From an uncultured Oscillospiraceae bacterium (GTDB taxonomy: Bacteria; Bacillota; Clostridia; Oscillospirales; Acutalibacteraceae), in assembly GCA_900540535.1 (NCBI GenBank), contig UQGM01000055.1:1-13789 (forward strand): a stretch of 13,789 nucleotides of DNA. The letters are read 5' to 3'. How positions within the stretch are numbered: the stretch's first letter is position 1; every line of letters begins with the position of its first letter. The position numbers and the translations under genes were made by a program. Below are positions 1-6,099 of the stretch, in pieces. The notes under the pieces are model-generated. The model saw only the letters and a program-made list of their open reading frames with translations, was not told the DNA's origin and made no database searches.

Positions 1-2177
1 CGTCATCTTTCCTTAAAAAGAGCGTAAACGTATTAAGCGGCGGACTCAGCGGAGGACTCGAATACCCTGCGGAAAAATTCATGCTCATAAGCAGGGGCAG
101 AGCTTCCCTCTTAAAACCCAAACAGATAAGCCGCAAAAAACGCTCAAAAGAGGGCTTCAACAGCCTCGACGAACTTCACAGAGGAGATTATATAGTTCAC
201 TCCGTACATGGAATAGGTATTTTTGACGGCATAACAAAGCTGGAAGTGGGCGGAGTTACAAAGGACTATATCAAAATAAAATACGCAAAAGAGGATGTGC
301 TCTTTGTCCCAGTAACTCAGCTTGACCTTGTTTCAAAATATGTTGGCCCCGGCGAAGAGGGCAGAGCCGTAAAGATAAACAAGCTGGGCACTCAGGAGTG
401 GAAAAAGACACGTACCAGAGTCAGAAGCGCAGTCAAGGATATGGCAAAGGAGCTTATAAAGCTCTATGCCGCAAGACAGAACGCTCCAGGCTACGCCTTT
501 ATGCCTGACACCGATATGCAAAATGACTTTGAACGCCGCTTTGCATACGATGAAACCGACGATCAGCTTCGCAGCATATACGAGATAAAGCACGACATGG
601 AGAAAAAATGTCCCATGGACAGACTGCTCTGTGGCGACGTTGGATTTGGCAAAACCGAGGTCGCCCTGAGAGCCGCATTTAAATGCATCGCCGAGGGCAA
701 ACAGTGCGCCATGCTCGTACCCACAACGGTTTTGGCTTTCCAGCACTATCAGACAATTATCAAACGCTTTGAGGGTTTCCCCGTTGAAGTGGAGATGATT
801 TCACGTTTCCGCACCGCAAAGCAGCAGGAGCAAATTATAAAGGGGCTCAAACGTGGCAGCATAGATATGATTGTGGGAACTCACCGCCTTATTTCAAAGG
901 ATGTTGAGTTTAAAGATTTAGGTCTTGTAATCGTTGACGAGGAGCAGCGTTTCGGAGTTGCACAGAAAGAAAAGCTTAAAGAGCGTTTCCCCAACGTTGA
1001 CGTTCTAACTCTTTCCGCAACGCCTATCCCCCGTACCCTCAATATGGCAATGTCCGGTATAAGGGATATGTCCATGCTTGAAGAAGCTCCACAGGACAGA
1101 CATCCCGTACAGACCTACGTTATAGAACACGATATGGGAATAATCGCACAGGCACTGGAAAAGGAGCTCAGAAGAGGCGGTCAGGCTTATTATCTTCACA
1201 ACAGAGTTGACACCATTGAGCGAACAGCAGCTAAAATACAGGAGCTTCTCCCGGAAGCGAGAATAGGAATAGCTCACGGCAAGATGACAGAGGAAGCTCT
1301 CAGCACTGTCTGGAAAAATCTCCTTGAGGGCGAAATAGATATACTTGTCTGCACTACGATTATAGAAACAGGAGTAGACGTACCAAACGCCAACACCCTG
1401 ATAGTTGAAAACGCCGACCGCCTTGGGCTTGCACAGCTTCATCAGATAAGAGGACGTGTGGGACGCTCCGCAAGGCGTGCCAGCGCATATCTCACTTTTA
1501 CAAGGGGCAAGGAGCTCTCCGACGTTGCCACAAGACGTCTTACGGCAATAAGAGAGTATACGGAATTTGGCTCAGGATTCAAGATTGCCATGCGTGACCT
1601 TGAAATAAGAGGAGCGGGCAACATTTTGGGTGCACAGCAGCACGGACACATGGAAGCTGTGGGATATGATTTATATCTCAAGATGCTTGCCCGTGCCGTC
1701 AGCGAAGAAAAGGGAGAGGTTTCCGATAAAGAGCCGGAGCAGGAATGCCTTATTGACATTCAGATTCAGGCACATATCCCCGACGATTATATCGAAAGCG
1801 TTCCCCAGCGTCTTGCGGCATACCGCCGCATTGCGGATATAAGAAATCCCGACGATGCCGACGACGTTGTGGACGAATTTATAGACCGCTACGGAGATCC
1901 GCCGCCATGTGTTGAGGGACTTATAAGAGTTGCCCTTTTAAGGAACACAGCTATTTCACAGGGCATTTATGAAATAGGTCAGAAAGGCGACTGCGTGCTT
2001 TTGTATTCCGAAAACATCAACATGAAAAAAGTGTCCGTTCTCGGCAAGGAGATGAAAGGCCGCATACTGGTTGGAGCAGGCAAAAAGCCATATATTTCGG
2101 TAAAATCCAGCGAAGATATGCCGCCTGTTGAAGCTCTTGCCAAAGCTCTTTCAATTATGTCATCAGTTAAAGAATAA
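1..2177 (+). CDS. mfd: Transcription-repair coupling factor Mfd, C-terminal part (5' end outside window)
   Basis: Mfd is a cytoplasmic ATP-driven translocase that removes RNA polymerase stalled at DNA lesions and recruits UvrA. The frame is open from base 3, so the ATG at 81 is internal and about 724 C-terminal residues are visible; the family is usually ~1150-1180 aa. Numbering from that ATG, a CarD-like RNA-polymerase interaction domain lies at ~28-95 (GDYIVHSVHGIGIF). The two RecA-like motor domains follow: Walker A GDVGFGKTE (185-193), motif II DEEQ (286-289), motif III LSATPIPRTL, and motif VI HQIRGRVGRS. The C-terminal TRCF domain begins after the GNILGAQQHGH segment and contains PDDYIESVPQRLAAYRRIADI. 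The gene ends 13 bases before a strong terminator. Nothing is broken in the visible part, and recognition is secure. Confidence 0.98.
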   Translation, partial: SSFLKKSVNVLSGGLSGGLEYPAEKFMLISRGRASLLKPKQISRKKRSKEGFNSLDELHRGDYIVHSVHGIGIFDGITKLEVGGVTKDYIKIKYAKEDVLFVPVTQLDLVSKYVGPGEEGRAVKINKLGTQEWKKTRTRVRSAVKDMAKELIKLYAARQNAPGYAFMPDTDMQNDFERRFAYDETDDQLRSIYEIKHDMEKKCPMDRLLCGDVGFGKTEVALRAAFKCIAEGKQCAMLVPTTVLAFQHYQTIIKRFEGFPVEVEMISRFRTAKQQEQIIKGLKRGSIDMIVGTHRLISKDVEFKDLGLVIVDEEQRFGVAQKEKLKERFPNVDVLTLSATPIPRTLNMAMSGIRDMSMLEEAPQDRHPVQTYVIEHDMGIIAQALEKELRRGGQAYYLHNRVDTIERTAAKIQELLPEARIGIAHGKMTEEALSTVWKNLLEGEIDILVCTTIIETGVDVPNANTLIVENADRLGLAQLHQIRGRVGRSARRASAYLTFTRGKELSDVATRRLTAIREYTEFGSGFKIAMRDLEIRGAGNILGAQQHGHMEAVGYDLYLKMLARAVSEEKGEVSDKEPEQECLIDIQIQAHIPDDYIESVPQRLAAYRRIADIRNPDDADDVVDEFIDRYGDPPPCVEGLIRVALLRNTAISQGIYEIGQKGDCVLLYSENINMKKVSVLGKEMKGRILVGAGKKPYISVKSSEDMPPVEALAKALSIMSSVKE

Positions 2178-2190
2178 GAAACACAAAAAG

Positions 2191-2232
2191 AAACCGCCTG
2201 AGATGAGGATGAACCTTATCTCAGGCGGTTTT
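2191..2232. terminator. Bidirectional intrinsic terminator between convergent mfd and the AGPS-like gene
   Basis: A perfect 14-bp stem (AAACCGCCTGAGAT, 2191-2204, with 2218-2231) extends by four further pairs, one of them G-U, to leave the loop ATGAA at 2209-2213. The stem ends in A runs on one side and T runs on the other, so it can stop transcription of mfd from the left and of the 2293-4038 gene from the right. It starts 13 bases after the mfd stop. Confidence 0.9.
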
Positions 2233-2234
2233 GT

Positions 2235-2269
2235 CAAACTGTCAGTTTGCCTATGGCACTGCAAACTGA
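2235..2269. repeat. Short palindrome CAAACTG-T-CAGTTTG plus a nearby third arm
   Basis: The palindrome spans 2235-2249, and a further GCAAACTGA lies at 2261-2269. Related words occur on the other side of the neighbouring AGPS-like gene at 4129-4145. The function is unknown. It may be part of a degenerate dispersed intergenic repeat or simply an extra weak hairpin behind the terminator. Confidence 0.45.
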
Positions 2270-2292
2270 TTTTAAGGGGTGCAAATTATTGA

Positions 2293-4038
2293 TTATTTCT
2301 TTGTAATGAAATCTCTGCGCTTATCCTCGGGCAGATCAAGGCCCAATGTTCCGCCGGGATTCATAATATTGTTGGGGTCAAAGTGACGCTTAAGGGCACG
2401 GTAAACTTCCATTTCGTTATGGCCTATCTGAGCTTCAAGCCAGGGAGCTGTCATCTTACCGATACCGTGGTGGTGGCTCATTGATGCGCCGTACTTCTGG
2501 ATGTTATCCATAATGCCGTACTGATAGTCAAGGTACTCCTGAATATCGTTCATCTTTGCCTCAAAGATGAAGTAGAGGTTTGCACCCTGGGGATAGAAGT
2601 GTGACATATGGGTCATGCAGATTGTATTGGGACGGCTCTTGCAGTAGCGGCGTACATTCTCGTAAACCTCCATAAAGTTATCCCAGTTTACGGAGCACTC
2701 GAGGGTATCGAGCATAAGACCATAGTCGCCCATATCCTCACGGAGATAGGGATCGTTGAAGCGGCCTTTCTCCCAGCCCTTTGTTACAAGGCCTGTTGTG
2801 TACATTGCGCCGTAATTGTGGCAGATTTTCCAAATCTGACGGAATACATTTTTACTGAAAGATTTTTCACCCTCAGTAAAGCCTAAAAGGAGAACCCTCT
2901 TTCCGTCCTCATAGCCTCTGAGCTTAAGGAGGGAATCAATGGGCGTATCGGAAACACCGTAAAGACGGAAGCCCACTGAGGTCTCTTCGGGGTCTGAAAG
3001 ACGGAAAGCTGACGGGAAACCAAATTCACCCTGCATGATTTCACGCACTGCATTTACGCCGCTGTCCCAGTCCTTGAAAACAAAGCTGAAGCGGCAACGG
3101 TTCTCCGGCATATACTTAAAGAAACGGAGGGTTACATGGGTAAGGATACCAAATGTTCCTTCACTGCCCATCATAATCTGGTCAATTGAAGGACCTGTTG
3201 CGTTTCTGGGGCACTCGTCGCTCTTGATAATGCCAACGGGAGTTACATACTCCTGACTGATTACTATATCTTCAATTTTTCCGTAATATGTAGAGTTCTG
3301 GCCTGCGCCTCTTGTAACAGCCCAGCCGCCTACTGAGGAATACTCAAAGCTCTGGGGGAAGTGTCCGCAGGTATAAGCTCTCTTTGCGCCGAAAAGTGAA
3401 ACGGCATTATTGAGAATTTCCTCAAGCTTCGGACCGCTCATACCGGCTTCAACTGTGATAGTCTGATTGCGCTCACTGAACTTGATAACCTTATTGAAAC
3501 GAGGACGCATATCGAGAGTTACGCCGCCGCATACGGGCTCAACGCCTCTTGTAACGGATGAACCGCCGCCGTAAACATATACGGGGATTTTCTCCTCATT
3601 ACAATATTCTACGATTTTAATGATGTCCTCACGGCATCCGGGATAAAGAACAACGTCGGGAAGATTCTCAACGATATGCTTTCTAAGACGCATAAGGTCA
3701 ACCATTGTCTTACCATAGGCAACGGAAAGACGGGTGTAATTATCTGTCTTAACGTTTTCTTCACCGAGAATTTCACGGAACTTTGCAATATGCTTTTCGT
3801 CAAGCTTTGATGGCATATCGAAATCGACTTTTTCAAGTCCCATTTCCTGCTTTACCTTGAAATCATCATCGGTCATGTCAAAGGTCTCTTTCATAAGCTT
3901 ATAAAGCTTTCTGTTGGGAGCCTTGAACTCTGTGGGGCTACCCCATTTGAGAATTGAACGATATGAATCCTTGGGGGCTTCCTCATGGTACCAATCGGGA
4001 TAAAAGTCCTCGGGCTTTTTCTTATTGAATAATGACAT
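2293..4038 (-). CDS. FAD-binding oxidase of the alkylglycerone-phosphate synthase (AGPS) family
   Basis: A 581-aa soluble flavoprotein of the PCMH/vanillyl-alcohol-oxidase fold. An N-terminal segment holds KWGSP (31-35), like the KWNGWG region of AGPS. The FAD domain carries YVYGGGSSVTRG (154-165), PQSFEYSSVGGW (228-239) and MGSEGTFGILT (290-300). The C-terminal half carries GANLYFIF with Tyr489, at the position of the AGPS catalytic tyrosine, then HHHGIGK (522-528) and DPNNIMNPG (554-562). AGPS exchanges the acyl chain of acyl-DHAP for a fatty alcohol to start ether-lipid synthesis. Bacterial relatives are often annotated only as FAD-linked oxidases and may oxidise 2-hydroxy acids or polyol phosphates, so the reaction here is open. 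The ATG at 4038 follows AGGAGG (4046-4051) with a 7-base spacer. It lies downstream of cassette A on the same strand, but a 433-base hairpin-rich gap suggests its own transcript. No acyltransferase or fatty-alcohol gene is visible nearby. Confidence 0.85.
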   Translation of the reverse strand: MSLFNKKKPEDFYPDWYHEEAPKDSYRSILKWGSPTEFKAPNRKLYKLMKETFDMTDDDFKVKQEMGLEKVDFDMPSKLDEKHIAKFREILGEENVKTDNYTRLSVAYGKTMVDLMRLRKHIVENLPDVVLYPGCREDIIKIVEYCNEEKIPVYVYGGGSSVTRGVEPVCGGVTLDMRPRFNKVIKFSERNQTITVEAGMSGPKLEEILNNAVSLFGAKRAYTCGHFPQSFEYSSVGGWAVTRGAGQNSTYYGKIEDIVISQEYVTPVGIIKSDECPRNATGPSIDQIMMGSEGTFGILTHVTLRFFKYMPENRCRFSFVFKDWDSGVNAVREIMQGEFGFPSAFRLSDPEETSVGFRLYGVSDTPIDSLLKLRGYEDGKRVLLLGFTEGEKSFSKNVFRQIWKICHNYGAMYTTGLVTKGWEKGRFNDPYLREDMGDYGLMLDTLECSVNWDNFMEVYENVRRYCKSRPNTICMTHMSHFYPQGANLYFIFEAKMNDIQEYLDYQYGIMDNIQKYGASMSHHHGIGKMTAPWLEAQIGHNEMEVYRALKRHFDPNNIMNPGGTLGLDLPEDKRRDFITKK

Positions 4039-4128
4039 TTCAATACCTCCTGTTTGTTTCGGTGAATTTGGTTTATGTTGGTTTAAAAATAGTAGTTAAA
4101 GAGAAAATAATTTAATGTGCGACATTGA

Positions 4129-4145
4129 AGCAAACTCAGTTTGCT
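4129..4145. repeat. 17-nt palindrome AGCAAACT-C-AGTTTGCT
   Basis: Perfect 8-base arms surround one central base. It is the first of a run of hairpins in the intergenic block 4129-4427, and it shares CAAACT/AGTTTG with the palindrome at 2235-2249. Role unknown. Confidence 0.6.
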
Positions 4146-4156
4146 GCGAATTGGGT

Positions 4157-4216
4157 GCAGCGTCACGCTGCCAGACTCAGCTCGCCTGCACGGGAAACCC
4201 ATTGATAGGGTTTCCC
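4157..4216. repeat. Two adjacent intergenic hairpins
   Basis: The first hairpin is GCAGCG (4157-4162), loop TCA, CGCTGC (4166-4171). The second is GGGAAACCC (4192-4200), loop ATTGATA, GGGTTTCCC (4208-4216), a perfect 9-bp stem. Neither is followed by a T tract on either strand, so they look like structured repeat modules rather than terminators. Confidence 0.6.
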
Positions 4217-4219
4217 ACA

Positions 4220-4246
4220 CAAAAACAGTCCCCCGGACTGTTTTTG
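4220..4246. terminator. Hairpin with T5 arm, candidate bidirectional terminator for cassette A
   Basis: The perfect 12-bp stem CAAAAACAGTCC (4220-4231) with GGACTGTTTTTG (4235-4246) has the loop CCC. The arms carry A5 and T5, so on the minus strand it reads as a G/C stem followed by U5, as for an intrinsic terminator. It lies ~225 bases past the last gene of cassette A and before the AGPS-like gene, so it could separate the two transcripts. Confidence 0.55.
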
Positions 4247-4265
4247 CTCCCTTCCTGATCTTTTT

Positions 4266-4356
4266 AAGGCAAAGGAGTTTCGCCGCCTGCGGGCGTCGAG
4301 GATGGGCTCTGCCCCTCCACCCCGCAGCCTTTTATAAAAGGTTGGCGAAAATTTCA
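4266..4356. repeat. Dispersed intergenic repeat element, full copy
   Basis: The block combines a GC-rich part (CGCCGCCTGCGGGCG around 4281-4295, and GGGC-TCT-GCCC at 4304-4314) with the palindrome CCTTTTATAAAAGG (4328-4341) and the tail GGCGAAAATTT. This layout resembles an intergenic repeat I recall from Ruminococcaceae and other gut Clostridia, which often produces spurious Arg/Pro-rich open frames. The tail recurs at 4427-4443. There is no transposase and no convincing gene. Whether it is a mobile miniature element or a structured RNA is not visible here. Confidence 0.6.
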
Positions 4357-4410
4357 ATTTCCATTTCGGGTAAAGTAATTCCTTTTTAAAGAAACCAAGT
4401 GCGAAAACAC

Positions 4411-4443
4411 TGCGGATTTAATCCGCAAGGCTGGCGAAAATTT
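4411..4443. repeat. Hairpin plus partial second copy of the intergenic repeat tail
   Basis: The hairpin is TGCGGAT (4411-4417), loop TTA, ATCCGCA (4421-4427). It runs directly into AAGGCTGGCGAAAATTT (4427-4443), which matches 4338-4354 at 16 of 17 positions. This looks like a truncated neighbouring copy of the same element. Confidence 0.6.
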
Positions 4444-4471
4444 TATTGATTTGTGGTTAGAGCGGAAATTA

Positions 4472-4855
4472 TCATTCCGCATCCTTCAACCTTACTTCTT
4501 TCGGCAGTCTTGCCATATCCGTTGTCGCAACAAGCTTTGCACCGAAGAAATCATCTACTATGACATCCCCGGTTTTTAATCTCTTTGTCACCTTGACGGA
4601 ATTTATCACTTTCATAGCTTCAAAAATCTTATCTTTTGGTATTTCTCCCAAAGTCTTAACAGGAAGCAAGGGAAAATCCTTAAACTTTGTAGATACGGTG
4701 GAAGTTATACTTCTGGTAGGATTTAAAACCTCCGACTTTCCGAAAGCCTCTCCCCTCTTACAGGTAGCTCCCGAAACAGTAAGCTCTCCGCCCTCATCGG
4801 TTACTGTAAGCCGGCATCCGTTGGGACAAACTATACATGTAAGCTCTCTTATCAC
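4472..4855 (-). CDS. DUF1667 small four-cysteine protein, cassette A (putative Fe-S electron carrier)
   Basis: A ~127-aa protein that closes cassette A. Near the N-terminus it has ELTCIVCPNGC followed by TCKRG; the cysteines are at 7, 10, 14 and 32 of the chosen protein (C-x2-C-x3-C-x17-C). The pattern resembles the N-terminal [4Fe-4S] site of molybdopterin oxidoreductases, so cluster binding is a reasonable inference, but no cofactor is proven. Thermotoga has a comparable trio next to glycerol genes (TM1432-TM1434, from memory). Two GTG starts are possible. The one at 4864 overlaps the upstream stop as GTGA but has no spaced ribosome site. The one at 4855 lies 8 bases after GGAG (4864-4867) and gives an N-terminus matching the cassette B copy, so I chose 4855. 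It is translationally coupled to the oxidoreductase upstream. Confidence 0.85.
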   Translation of the reverse strand: MIRELTCIVCPNGCRLTVTDEGGELTVSGATCKRGEAFGKSEVLNPTRSITSTVSTKFKDFPLLPVKTLGEIPKDKIFEAMKVINSVKVTKRLKTGDVIVDDFFGAKLVATTDMARLPKEVRLKDAE

Positions 4856-4860
4856 GGCAA

Positions 4861-6099
4861 TCACTCCATTCTGAGACTTATCTCTCCGAATCTGCCGTTT
4901 TCAGGCTTCACCGTAAGGGTTTCCATTTCGGAGGGCAGCATACGCTGATATTTTTTCTTCTTGATAACCTTTTCGTCGTTATCTATAAACACTGTCTTAT
5001 TGGCACAGTCCTTGCGGACTCTGAAATAAAGAGTCAGCTCGCCCTGCTCCATAAGGTCGTAATACTGAGGTACAACATACGAAAATTCATTTTTCGGATA
5101 ATCAATTTTTACCCTGTATCTCTTCTCCGGCCTATATTTTGCGGCAAATTTGCCCGCTATATCTCCGCTTTGTGAAACGTAGTCCACAAGGTCGTTAACG
5201 TGAAGAGCGTTGCCGCAGGAGAATACTCCCGGTACGCTTGTCATAAGCTTCTGGTCAACGTAGGCTCCCTTTGTAGCCGGGTCAAGCTCTACACCTAATT
5301 TTTCGGCAATCTCGTTTTCAGGAATGAGTCCTACGGAAAGAATAAGGGCATCGCAGGGAATTATACGCTCTGTTCCCTCAATGGGATTCATGTGCTCGTC
5401 AACCTGCGCAACCTCAACAGCTTCAACTCTCTTTTCACCTATTACCCTTGTAACGGTAGTTGAAAGATGAAGAGGTATATTGTAATCATCAAGACACTGG
5501 GCAACATTTCTTGCAAGACCTGCCGGGGTGTCCTTTATTTCATAAACGCCCTCAACTTCGGCTCCCTCAAGAGTAAGTCTTCGTGCCATAATCATTCCGA
5601 TATCGCCGCTGCCCAAAATTACGCAGCGTTTTGTTGGCATATAGCCTAAGATATTTACAAAGTACTGGGCTGTTCCTGCATTGAATATTCCCGCAGGTCT
5701 GTCGCCGTGGATAAATACCTGACGTGATGTTCTCTCTCTGCATCCGCAGGCAAGGACAACGGCGTTGCAGGTGATATTGAGAACGCCCTGTGCGCTCTGA
5801 ACCTCAAAGGAAAATGTTCCGTCGGGAAGGCGCTTTGCGTCGGTGGCAAAGGCGTTCGTAATATAATCTATATCACGCTTTACCATCTCTTTAATAAATC
5901 TTCCCGCATATTCGGGACCTGTAAGTCTTTCACCAAAGCGGACTATACCGAATCCGTCATGGATGCACTGCTTTAATATTCCGCCGAGCTTTGCCTCTCG
6001 CTCTATTATCAGAGTCCTTGCGCCGTTGTCGGCGGCGGAAATGGCAGCGGCAAGTCCCGCAGGACCTCCGCCTAAAACACAGACATCATAATGCATCAT
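4861..6099 (-). CDS. NAD(P)/FAD-dependent oxidoreductase, cassette A
   Basis: A 412-aa two-dinucleotide-fold flavoprotein. The N-terminal FAD site is GGGPAG (10-15) and the second dinucleotide fold, expected to bind NAD(P)H, is GSGDIG (163-168). A C-terminal FAD contact lies around GVFSCGNALHVNDLVDYV (291-308). Family-typical cysteine motifs are QCIHDGFG (Cys45) and ACGCRERT (Cys118, Cys120). There is no thioredoxin-reductase CxxC, so a disulfide reductase role is unlikely. The family is the NADH-side subunit in heteromeric dehydrogenases of the HcnB and dye-linked proline dehydrogenase type. Its start ATG at 6099 overlaps the GlpA-like stop (ATGA), with GGGAGG 9 bases upstream; an ATG at 6096 is an alternative. 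The likely job is to pass electrons between NAD(P) and the Fe-S centres of its two cassette partners. Confidence 0.88.
   Translation of the reverse strand: MMHYDVCVLGGGPAGLAAAISAADNGARTLIIEREAKLGGILKQCIHDGFGIVRFGERLTGPEYAGRFIKEMVKRDIDYITNAFATDAKRLPDGTFSFEVQSAQGVLNITCNAVVLACGCRERTSRQVFIHGDRPAGIFNAGTAQYFVNILGYMPTKRCVILGSGDIGMIMARRLTLEGAEVEGVYEIKDTPAGLARNVAQCLDDYNIPLHLSTTVTRVIGEKRVEAVEVAQVDEHMNPIEGTERIIPCDALILSVGLIPENEIAEKLGVELDPATKGAYVDQKLMTSVPGVFSCGNALHVNDLVDYVSQSGDIAGKFAAKYRPEKRYRVKIDYPKNEFSYVVPQYYDLMEQGELTLYFRVRKDCANKTVFIDNDEKVIKKKKYQRMLPSEMETLTVKPENGRFGEISLRME

Noticed and set aside
333..1759. Several antisense open frames of 60-145 codons within mfd
   Set aside because: They run opposite a well-recognised gene and have no family features.
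4141..4389. Overlapping small open frames on both strands in the repeat block
   Set aside because: They translate hairpins and the GC-rich repeat into Arg/Pro/Ala-rich strings, a known artefact of such repeats.
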